A stretch of DNA of 9,554 nucleotides, from positions 1 through 9,554 of the forward strand of contig DGOE01000040.1 of assembly GCA_002389295.1 (NCBI GenBank), written 5' to 3'. The notes beneath the pieces were generated by a model. That model saw nothing but the letters and a program-made list of their open reading frames with translations. It had not been told where the DNA came from and did no database searches. This DNA is from Flavobacteriales bacterium UBA4474. Lineage in GTDB: Bacteria; Bacteroidota; Bacteroidia; Flavobacteriales_D; Sanyastnellaceae. Positions 1 to 6,859 of this stretch are shown in pieces (within the stretch, counting starts at the first letter, position 1; each line of letters begins with the position of its first letter). The position numbers and the translations under genes were made by a program.

Positions 1-1574
1 GTCAGGATGAGGGTTTCGATGTGGCTGCCGTCCACGTCCGCGTCACACATGATGACGATTTTGTGGTAGCGGAGTTTGGCCATGTTGAGGGCCCGCTCAT
101 CTTCTTCGGTGCCCACCGTGACCCCGAGTGCCGTGTAGATGTTCTTGATTTCTTCGTTTTCGAAGATTTTGTGGTGCATCGCCTTCTCCACATTGAGGAT
201 TTTACCCCTGAGCGGAAGAATGGCCTGGAACAGGCGGTCGCGGCCTTGCTTGGCGGTACCTCCAGCAGAGTCACCCTCAACGAGGAACACTTCGCACAAG
301 CCGGGATCTTTCTCTGAGCAGTCGGCCAACTTTCCGGGCAGTCCGGAACCGCCCATGACGGTTTTGCGCTGTACCATCTCGCGCGCCTTGCGGGCGGCGT
401 GACGGGCCTGCGCTGCCAAAATCACCTTCTGTACGATGGTTTTGGCGTCATTCGGGTGCTCCTCCAAATAATCGGTGAGCATTCCGCGCACGGCTTGGGA
501 TACGGCCTTGGTCACCTCCTTGTTGCCGAGCTTGGTCTTGGTCTGGCCTTCGAACTGGGGTTCCATGACCTTGACGCTGACAATGGCGGTCAGGCCTTCG
601 CGAAAGTCGTCTCCGCTGATCTCGAACTTGAGCTTGTCGAGCATGCCTGATGCGTCGGCATACTTCTTCAAGGTGTCAGTCAATCCACGGCGGAAGCCGC
701 TGAGGTGCGTGCCGCCTTCGTGGGTGTTGATGTTGTTGACGTAGCTGTGCAGGCTCTCGTTGAAAGAGGTATTGTAGATCATCGCCACTTCCACCGGGAT
801 GTTGTCTACTTCTCCTTCAACGTGAATGACGTCTTGGATGAGTTGCTCGCGGTTTTGGTCGATGTAGGTCACAAACTCCTTGAGGCCGGTCTCACTGTGG
901 AACGTCTCGGTGGGGTGGTTCCCGTCTTCGTCTGTGGCGCGCTCGTCCTTGAGGGTGAGGGTGATGCCTTTGTTGAGGAAGGACAGCTCGCGCAAGCGGC
1001 GGGCGAGGGTGTCATAGTTGTATTCGAGTGTATCGGTAAAGATCTCCGGGTCGGGGAGAAAGGTGACCGATGTGCCCGTGCGGTCCGTGGTGCCGATTTC
1101 CCGTGTAGGGTAGGTGGCTTTTCCTTGAGAATACTCTTGTTCCCACTTCTTGCCTTCGCGGTGGACTTCAGCGCGCAGGTGAACGGACAGGGCGTTCACA
1201 CAACTCACGCCGACACCGTGCAATCCTCCGGAGACCTTGTAGCTGTCCTTGTCGAATTTGCCTCCTGCACCAATCTTGGTCATGACGACCTCGAGGGCAC
1301 TCACGCCCTCTTTTTTGTGCATGGCGACGGGAATGCCCCGGCCATTGTCGTGAACGGTGATGCCGTTCTCGGGGGTGATGGCGACATCGATGGTGTCACA
1401 GTGGCCGGCGAGGGCCTCGTCGATGGAGTTGTCGATGACCTCATACACCAAGTGGTGGAGGCCTCGTGCACCCACGTCTCCGATGTACATCGAAGGACGC
1501 TTGCGGACGTGTTCCATCCCTTCGAGGGCCTGGATGCTGTCCGCGCCATAACTGTTCTTCTTCTCTTCGCTCAT
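1..1574 (-). CDS. gyrB: DNA gyrase subunit B, N-terminal 524 codons (gene runs off the left edge)
   Basis: GyrB is the ATPase subunit of gyrase, the type II topoisomerase that introduces negative supercoils. Translating from the ATG at 1574 gives an uninterrupted frame to the window edge. The GHKL ATPase domain carries catalytic Glu45 and Asn49 (YEVIDNSIDEA), Asp76 in DNGRG, and GGLHGVG near 116-122. Arg139 and Thr168 match the coumarin/ATP-pocket residues Arg136 and Thr165 of E. coli. The transducer domain has QTKTKLG at 344-350, with the ATP-contacting Lys at 346. The TOPRIM domain has EGDSAGG at 433-439 and DADVDG at 511-516. The position matching E. coli Lys447 is Arg456, a common natural variant. 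IGAGGKFD and CDADVDGSHI distinguish it from ParE and fit Bacteroidota GyrB. The missing C-terminal part should hold the rest of TOPRIM and the GyrA-contacting tail. GGAG directly abuts the ATG, too close to act as a Shine-Dalgarno. A 160-base gap separates it from the upstream barrel gene, so it may have its own promoter. Confidence 0.98.
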   Translation of the reverse strand, partial: MSEEKKNSYGADSIQALEGMEHVRKRPSMYIGDVGARGLHHLVYEVIDNSIDEALAGHCDTIDVAITPENGITVHDNGRGIPVAMHKKEGVSALEVVMTKIGAGGKFDKDSYKVSGGLHGVGVSCVNALSVHLRAEVHREGKKWEQEYSQGKATYPTREIGTTDRTGTSVTFLPDPEIFTDTLEYNYDTLARRLRELSFLNKGITLTLKDERATDEDGNHPTETFHSETGLKEFVTYIDQNREQLIQDVIHVEGEVDNIPVEVAMIYNTSFNESLHSYVNNINTHEGGTHLSGFRRGLTDTLKKYADASGMLDKLKFEISGDDFREGLTAIVSVKVMEPQFEGQTKTKLGNKEVTKAVSQAVRGMLTDYLEEHPNDAKTIVQKVILAAQARHAARKAREMVQRKTVMGGSGLPGKLADCSEKDPGLCEVFLVEGDSAGGTAKQGRDRLFQAILPLRGKILNVEKAMHHKIFENEEIKNIYTALGVTVGTEEDERALNMAKLRYHKIVIMCDADVDGSHIETLIL

Positions 1575-1734
1575 CTCCGCGATTTTTGACGTCCCACGAA
1601 AATAACCTACAACGCGCGCAATCAGCGGATTTACGGCCGCTTAAACGCCCTTGTTTTCCACACTTTTGTCGCCGTTTTGCGTGGTTTTCAACACCCGGAA
1701 TTCGCCGGGCCTCACCGCGCTGTTCGTCACGGGG
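1575..1734 (-). other. Intergenic region upstream of gyrB
   Basis: This 160-base stretch lies between the barrel stop and the gyrB ATG and is more A/T-rich than its surroundings, as expected of a leader or promoter region. On the minus strand it contains a short hairpin just after the barrel gene (listed separately) and a second weak one at 1624-1641 (5-bp arms AGCGG/CCGCT). It also holds TATTTTCG at 1604-1597, which differs at one fixed position from the Bacteroidota -7 element TAnnTTTG. The nearest upstream TTG is only 14 bases away, shorter than the usual spacing, so I do not call a promoter with confidence. No small ORF of note is visible. Confidence 0.5.
1694..1709 (-). terminator. Short GC hairpin downstream of the barrel gene, possible weak terminator
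   Basis: On the minus strand, CCCGG and CCGGG form a perfect 5-bp stem around the loop CGAATT, starting 26 bases after the barrel stop codon. No T-tract follows; the next bases are TGTTGAAAACC. A strong intrinsic terminator is therefore unlikely, and read-through into gyrB, or a 3'-end stabilising role, is as plausible. Confidence 0.25.
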
Positions 1735-3591
1735 TCAAAACCGGTAAGAGGCCAGCATCATGATGCCGAGTTGTTGGGCGCCGTAGCCGTTGAATATCTC
1801 GGTGGCACCCAAGGGGCCTTTGGCGTTCAAACCCATGGAAAGACGGGCGTTGTAGCGGTACTCTATGCCCAGGTCTATGGCTGTGTAGGCGGGCAATTTT
1901 CTGGCGTGAATGGCGGATGTGCCACCAAAAACGGCACCGACATCCTCGCTGTTGGTTTGGACCACATCCCCTTGGCCTGTGATTTCGGAGAATGGGATCC
2001 GCGAAGGTGCGTAGCGCGCGCCCACGATTTCAACGCCAAAATCAAGATAGAGGAGCTCTTCAAGATTCCAACGGCCGGATGCCGATATGCGGGTTCTGGG
2101 CTGGTACCAGGCATAAGGCTGTCCGCCGGTGCCGTAAGTGTGAAACTCAGCCCTTGCGGTCAGTTCAAGGGGGCCTTGTCCACGGTAGGTGGCCTCTCCG
2201 ATGACGCTGGCCACAGTCAGGGAATCGTAGGCCACCCCAAAGCGCTGGCCTGCGCTGTCCACGCCAGCCTCGTTGACCCAATATTGAAAATCGCGGAAGC
2301 GCGTGGTCCGCGCCTGGGCGTTGAAAGCGAGGTCGCGGGTCAACTTTCCGCGCAGTCCGCCATAGAGTTCGAGGGCGCGGTTGGTGTTGATCAGGGCGCC
2401 ATTGGCAGCGGCTGCACCGGCATGGTAGGTGGCGTCAAAGAAGGGGTTTTCGGCAACCAGGTCGTGGAAGGCATTGCGCTGCATGCCCCCGCCGACACCG
2501 CCGTATGGGACAAAGACATCGTCGAGGAGCCTGAACCGGACCTCTGCGGTGGGGTAGAAATGGAAGGACTGTGCACCCCGGGCGTCGACCCACAAGCCCG
2601 CTCCGGCTTGCACCATGTATGCCCCGCGTTCTTTGGTGACTGTCGGCTGCACGCCGATGAGCGCCGAGGACCTGCTGATGGGGGCGATGGTGGTGTCGCC
2701 ATTGGCATCCATGCGCGAGCCGATGATGTGGGCTTCGTAGTTGAGGTCGTAGCGCGCACCCTCGCGCCAGGTGTGGAACCGCCCCGTGGCTTCGACGAGG
2801 TTTTCTCTGCCGGGATTGCGCAGGAGTTCTGGCTGCAAGAGGTTGCCGGGAAGGGGCGGAGGGCCTATCGAAAGGCGCGAATAGGACAAGGCGAGGTTGC
2901 GGTGGACCTTGCTGCTGTCGCGTTCGTGGTTTTGCAAACGGAGGTCGGTGCCCATGCGCGTATAGGTCTGCCTTTCGATGGGTGCGGCGAACAAGCCAAG
3001 GGCCGCGGCATTGAGCTCCAGTCCGTGCAGGCCCCATGCGTCGCGCTCAAGGAAGGCGGCTGCGGTTACGCTGCTGCGCTTGACGAACTTTCTGTAGTAG
3101 CCATTCAGGGCATTCTTGGACCAACCTTCATCTACGCCCAGGCTGTCCGCTTGGCCTGTGGAGCCGGCAGAGCTGCGGTGACGCATGGAGATTCCCCATG
3201 CACCTTGGCGGCTGCGGGTGTCGCCGAGGTGCACTTCGAGCAAGGGCGAGGTGTAGATGCCAAACCCAGCCTTGGCGTGTCCTGCATAGAGGCGCGGCAA
3301 GGGGGCGTCCATTTCCACAGCGATGGGGGCGATGGTGCGCACGGTGGGTTCAGGCGCGGTGCGCTTGGCGATGGGGGCGTAATGGATGACCGGTTTTTCG
3401 ACGCCCAGGTCGACGGCTCTGGGGGCATCACCGGGCTTGTCCACCTCGCGCAAATACAGTTCCCTGTCGCCGACGAAGGTGACCTGCAGGCTGTCTTGGG
3501 CTTGGGCCAAAGGAGCCATCATGGACAAGGCCATGCAGGCGCAAGCGGCCCGCTGTATGCGACGCATTCGTGAAGAGACCATGGCGTTCAT
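1735..3591 (-). CDS. Outer-membrane beta-barrel protein, TonB-receptor-like, no plug domain evident
   Basis: This 618-residue protein is predicted to sit in the outer membrane. It opens with a signal peptide: Arg-rich n-region (RMRRIQR), hydrophobic ACACMALSMMAPLA, and a signal peptidase I site after AQA at residue 31. A Pro/Ala-rich linker of about 65 residues follows (rich in AP and VRTIAPI). From about residue 98 it reads as alternating amphipathic strands, beginning LPRLYAGHAKAGFGIYTSPL, and it ends in SYRF, the terminal aromatic signature of Bam-assembled barrels. About 520 residues of barrel would suit roughly 20 or more strands. Such proteins in Bacteroidota are usually labelled TonB-dependent receptors. 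I find no TonB box and no room for the normal ~130-residue plug, so gated import by the usual mechanism is doubtful. The ATG overlaps the TPR stop by four bases (ATGA), implying coupled translation. An in-frame ATG at 3582 is an alternative start. The substrate is unknown. Confidence 0.85.
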   Translation of the reverse strand: MNAMVSSRMRRIQRAACACMALSMMAPLAQAQDSLQVTFVGDRELYLREVDKPGDAPRAVDLGVEKPVIHYAPIAKRTAPEPTVRTIAPIAVEMDAPLPRLYAGHAKAGFGIYTSPLLEVHLGDTRSRQGAWGISMRHRSSAGSTGQADSLGVDEGWSKNALNGYYRKFVKRSSVTAAAFLERDAWGLHGLELNAAALGLFAAPIERQTYTRMGTDLRLQNHERDSSKVHRNLALSYSRLSIGPPPLPGNLLQPELLRNPGRENLVEATGRFHTWREGARYDLNYEAHIIGSRMDANGDTTIAPISRSSALIGVQPTVTKERGAYMVQAGAGLWVDARGAQSFHFYPTAEVRFRLLDDVFVPYGGVGGGMQRNAFHDLVAENPFFDATYHAGAAAANGALINTNRALELYGGLRGKLTRDLAFNAQARTTRFRDFQYWVNEAGVDSAGQRFGVAYDSLTVASVIGEATYRGQGPLELTARAEFHTYGTGGQPYAWYQPRTRISASGRWNLEELLYLDFGVEIVGARYAPSRIPFSEITGQGDVVQTNSEDVGAVFGGTSAIHARKLPAYTAIDLGIEYRYNARLSMGLNAKGPLGATEIFNGYGAQQLGIMMLASYRF

Positions 3592-6500
3592 TTGTCTTCG
3601 GGATTGGGGGTGATGCCGGTGGTGTCTGCCGGCTCGGGTGCAGGCGTTTCCAATTGGACGATGCGGTCCAGCATGTCCATGCAGGCTTCCTGTACCCAGG
3701 GTTCCTGCACGTTGGATTGCAGCTGGTCAATGGTGCTGCGCGCCTGGAAGTAATCCTCCTGGACGATGTAGGACTCGGCCAGTAGTAAAAAGCTTTCATA
3801 GGACCAGTCGCTGCCGCCGCCAAACCTGTTGAGTTGGGCAAACACAGCCACTTGGCACCCTTCGGCATCGCCTTCTGCCAAGGTCAGGGCGCAGAGGTGA
3901 TGCGCGGCTTCTTCGGCGTGGGGGCCGTCCTGCGCGAGGATGTCCAAGTCGGACTTGGCTGCCGGGTCGCCGCGCTCGAGGAGAATCAAGGCGCGGTTGT
4001 AGCGGGCTGCGGTGCGGATGTCCTCCGGCGTTTCGGCGTTTTCGAGAATGGGATCTACGTAGGCCAGCACCGTTTCGCCATCGCCGAGGGCGCGGCTGCA
4101 GCGCATGATGCCGATGCGGGCCTCCAGCACATGGCGTTTCAAAACGGCCACCTGTTCCAGTTGCTGGTAGTGACTCAAAGCGCTGCTGAAATCACTTGCA
4201 TTGTAACGGATGGTGGCGGCCATGACCAAAGCGGGTTCGTGGTAGTCGCTGAGCGGACCGGAGACCAGGGCTTCGAGCGGCGCGAGGGCGCCTTCGGTGT
4301 CACCGCCGTCAAACCGGCATTGTCCCAGGTGGAAGCGGGCGGCTGTGACCCGGATGCTGTTGGGATACTTGTCCAAGAACTGCGCCAGTTTGGGGATGGC
4401 GCCTTCGCAGTCCCCCGAGAGTGCCAGGTCTTGGCATGCCGCGTAGGTGCGCTCTGCGATGTCGTCGTCACTCAGGCCAATCACATCGGGGAGGTCGTCC
4501 AATTGTCCGCGTTCGACCAGCAGCGGTTCGACCAACAAAAAGGCGTCTTTTGTGACCTCGTCTTCGGGGTAGCGCGTGGAGATCAGTTGCCACAGGGAGA
4601 GGGCATCGTCTTCCCGGCCTTGTTTGACGGCGATCAGTGCGAGGTCCACCAGGGCCCGCTTGGCAAACGGGCTGCCGGGGAGTTCGTCTCGGACGCGCTC
4701 AAAGGCGGCACGGGCTTGCTCCATGCGGTTGCGTTCGATTTCTGCTTTGCCGATGGCGGTGAGGGCGTCGCCCTTGAAGGTGGTTTCGGGGTGGGCTGCC
4801 AACAGCCCCGCCATGCCACTGACTTCGCCGTCGAGATCGCCATCCAGCCCCAGGCAACGGGCCCGTTGAAACTGTGTGTACTGCTGCTGTGTGGTGCCGG
4901 CTTCCAGCGCTTTGTCATAGGCTGAAACTGCCCGCCCATAATCCTTGTCGATGTAGAAACAATCGCCAATGCGGAGCAGGGCATCGGCGCGGTGACCGCC
5001 GGGGCCTGCGCCCGTTTCAGCGTCGGCGTACTTTCGGAAGGAGACCTGGGCATCGCGGTATTTGCGCTGGCGAAAGAGGGCGTAGCCCGCGCCGAACTCG
5101 CCTTCGTTGTATTTGGCCGAGTTGAAGGCGCCGGGGGCGTTGAGGAAGGTGCGGTAATGGCTCAGGGCTGGCGCATTCTGGTTGTCCTTCATCGCGATTT
5201 CACCCTGCCAATAGTGGCTTTCGGCGGCCAAAGTGGCATCCTCCGAGTAGGTCCGGCTCTTTTTGAAATAGGCATCTGCATCGGCCAAATCTCCCGATTG
5301 AAAGAGGCCCACCGCGTGGTTGAAAGCAAGCTTTTGGTAGGCTGACTTTTCCCGGGGTGATTTGCGCTGTATGCGGTCCAAAGCGTCGAGCGCCCGCACG
5401 TGGTTGCGGGTGGTCAGGTAGACATCGAGGAGAAACCCATAGGCTTCATCCCGGCGCGGGCTATCTGGGTATTCCTCCAGGTATTGCTCAAAGGCGGCGA
5501 TGGCATCGTTGAAGGGGTTGAAGTCGGTTTCAAAGGCCAGTTTGGCATGGTTGAACAAGGCGTCCTCGCGTACCTCCATGTCGTGTTCCATGGTGGCGGC
5601 TTTGGCAAAGGCGGTTTGGGCCTTGGGTTTTTCACCCAGTGCGAGGTAGGCGCGGCCCATCGTGTGGGTGGCATACTGGTCCAACGGGGTGTTGCCACCG
5701 GTTGCCCGCATCAATGCCGTGATGGCCTGGGCTGGCTCGCCGCTGCTGAGGCGGCAGGTGCCGACGATGTAGCTGAATTCCGCCGTCCGCTGTTGGGCAT
5801 CCGCTGCGCGCCAGGCTTCCTCCAGATAGGGTGAAGCCGCTCCGCAGTTGCCCAAATGAAAGTAGGATTCACCCACCACCCGGGTGAGCTCGCTGCGGTC
5901 TTTATCGCTCAGATTGCGCTCTTCTGTCAGCCATGCGGGGCCTTTCTCGGCGAGGTCTTCAAAACGCTCCAGTCGGTACAGGATTTGCCCGATGTACAGC
6001 GGCACGGCGTCGCGAAATGCATTGATTTCGGACAGGGCCTCAAAGGCCTCAAGGGCAGTGGTCAAGCGGTCCTCCGCAAAGGCGATGTGGGCCAGGTAGT
6101 ACTGGGCGGCCTCCAGGTATTCAGGCTGCGCCGCAGGGTCTTCCACCACAATCAGCAGATCGCCGCGGGACCCTTCGAGGTCGCCGGTTTCAAAACGGGA
6201 ATGCCCCCTTTTGAAGTGGTACTCCGTGCGCATCACTTTGGAAAGCCGGCGTGGATTGAGTGCTTCGAACGCATCAATGGACTTGCTCCATTTTTTGCGG
6301 CGGTATTCATAGTTGGCCAGTTCCCATTGGATTTTGGGCACCCAGGTCGACTCGGGGTGGCGCTCAATGAAGCGGTCGATCCTCCAAACGGCGTCCTTGT
6401 GGTAGAGGTACATGGCGCAGAGGGCAGACCGGTATTCTGCTTCCACTTGCATCAGGGCTTCCCGCTCTCCTGCGGGTCCATCGCCTGCCAGTGGGCCGTT

Positions 6501-6767
6501 TACCCAATTGTCAAACAGCTCGAGTGCCGCGGCGTACTGGTGGTGGTCAAAATGGTGGCGCGCGCGGTTAAACGCAGTCGGGTCCTGTCGCAGGACGCCA
6601 TGGGTGACTTCGCCGCCCACCGGGTGGGGGGCTTGGGCTTGGGCGTCGCATGTGAGGATCAAGAGCCCTGCCAGCAGCAGCAGAAGGCTTGGGCCCATGG
6701 CCTGCGCACAATGCAAGCGGGGGCGGATGGAAAGGGAAGAGGGGGGTGACGGCATGGGGACGTGCAT
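3588..6767 (-). CDS. Large exported tetratricopeptide-repeat protein (1,059 residues)
   Basis: TPR helical-hairpin repeats form superhelical scaffolds that bind other proteins. Here they fill nearly the whole mature chain from about residue 60 to 1030. Clear examples are WELANYEYRRKKWSKSIDAF near 148, YYLAHIAFAEDRLTTALEAF near 223 and LLRIGDCFYIDKDYGRAVSA near 597. The C-terminus is a short Pro/Glu/Asp-rich tail. A signal peptide with a basic n-region (IRPRLH) and a leucine-rich core (SLLLLLAGLLIL) ends near AQAQA at 42-46, so the protein is probably periplasmic. A Cys follows the core, but Thr precedes it, so the lipobox is poor. I chose the ATG at 6767. The frame extends to a TTG at 6773. 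The ATG at 6755 is also possible, while the one at 6698 would remove the basic n-region. The stop overlaps the barrel ATG, suggesting that the barrel is its partner. SprE/PorW of type IX secretion are also large TPR proteins, but I see no specific match. The exact function is unknown. Confidence 0.9.
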   Translation of the reverse strand: MHVPMPSPPSSLSIRPRLHCAQAMGPSLLLLLAGLLILTCDAQAQAPHPVGGEVTHGVLRQDPTAFNRARHHFDHHQYAAALELFDNWVNGPLAGDGPAGEREALMQVEAEYRSALCAMYLYHKDAVWRIDRFIERHPESTWVPKIQWELANYEYRRKKWSKSIDAFEALNPRRLSKVMRTEYHFKRGHSRFETGDLEGSRGDLLIVVEDPAAQPEYLEAAQYYLAHIAFAEDRLTTALEAFEALSEINAFRDAVPLYIGQILYRLERFEDLAEKGPAWLTEERNLSDKDRSELTRVVGESYFHLGNCGAASPYLEEAWRAADAQQRTAEFSYIVGTCRLSSGEPAQAITALMRATGGNTPLDQYATHTMGRAYLALGEKPKAQTAFAKAATMEHDMEVREDALFNHAKLAFETDFNPFNDAIAAFEQYLEEYPDSPRRDEAYGFLLDVYLTTRNHVRALDALDRIQRKSPREKSAYQKLAFNHAVGLFQSGDLADADAYFKKSRTYSEDATLAAESHYWQGEIAMKDNQNAPALSHYRTFLNAPGAFNSAKYNEGEFGAGYALFRQRKYRDAQVSFRKYADAETGAGPGGHRADALLRIGDCFYIDKDYGRAVSAYDKALEAGTTQQQYTQFQRARCLGLDGDLDGEVSGMAGLLAAHPETTFKGDALTAIGKAEIERNRMEQARAAFERVRDELPGSPFAKRALVDLALIAVKQGREDDALSLWQLISTRYPEDEVTKDAFLLVEPLLVERGQLDDLPDVIGLSDDDIAERTYAACQDLALSGDCEGAIPKLAQFLDKYPNSIRVTAARFHLGQCRFDGGDTEGALAPLEALVSGPLSDYHEPALVMAATIRYNASDFSSALSHYQQLEQVAVLKRHVLEARIGIMRCSRALGDGETVLAYVDPILENAETPEDIRTAARYNRALILLERGDPAAKSDLDILAQDGPHAEEAAHHLCALTLAEGDAEGCQVAVFAQLNRFGGGSDWSYESFLLLAESYIVQEDYFQARSTIDQLQSNVQEPWVQEACMDMLDRIVQLETPAPEPADTTGITPNPEDK

Positions 6768-6770
6768 GGA

Positions 6771-6833
6771 CAACGTGAAAATCGCCCGCAGCTTGCCCCG
6801 AATTCCGAGGGGCTGTCCTAATTATTCACGTTG
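6771..6833. repeat. 9-bp inverted repeat enclosing a hairpin in the leader of the TPR gene
   Basis: CAACGTGAA at 6771-6779 is the exact reverse complement of TTCACGTTG at 6825-6833, leaving a 45-base spacer. That spacer contains the GC hairpin at 6795-6813. In a minus-strand transcript the arms could pair to form a two-tier stem whose base ends three bases before the ATG at 6767. It could be a leader structure affecting ribosome access or an operator-like dyad. Only the symmetry is observed. Confidence 0.45.
6795..6813 (-). terminator. GC hairpin between the OmpA-like and TPR genes, possible terminator or attenuator
   Basis: On the minus strand, GCCCC and GGGGC pair as a 5-bp stem around a 9-base loop containing GAATTC, beginning 46 bases after the OmpA-like stop. 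CAG before and CTG after could extend the stem across an internal bulge. The next bases are AAGCTGCGGGCGATTTTC, so there is no proper T-tract. The 92-base gap holds no convincing Bacteroidota promoter, so partial termination with read-through is a reasonable but unproven reading. Confidence 0.3.
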
Positions 6834-6859
6834 AAGGGCACGTAAATCCAGTGCGGCCC

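Noticed and set aside
705..1589. 294-codon plus-strand frame opposite gyrB
   Set aside because: It is antisense to highly conserved GyrB sequence, so its length reflects codon bias on the other strand.
1597..1604. TATTTTCG as a -7 promoter element for gyrB
   Set aside because: It is one mismatch from TAnnTTTG, but the only TTG upstream is 14 bases away, too close. It is noted in the intergenic entry rather than called.
1651..3573. 640-codon open frame on the plus strand opposite the barrel gene
   Set aside because: It is almost exactly antisense to a gene with a signal peptide and barrel features. Its product is a Gly/Ala/Val-rich, low-information sequence with no recognisable domain, typical of an antisense shadow in high-G+C coding DNA.
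3834..4925. 363-codon plus-strand frame opposite the TPR gene
   Set aside because: It is antisense to clear TPR repeats, has no domain or start context, and has the same composition bias as other shadows in the window.
3600..6700. DNA-level tandem repeats in the TPR gene
   Set aside because: The repeats are visible only as degenerate helical motifs in the protein. I saw no near-identical DNA units suggesting recent duplication or slippage.
5856..6749. 297-codon plus-strand frame opposite the 5' part of the TPR gene
   Set aside because: It is antisense to the signal peptide and first repeats of the TPR protein, with no independent coding evidence.
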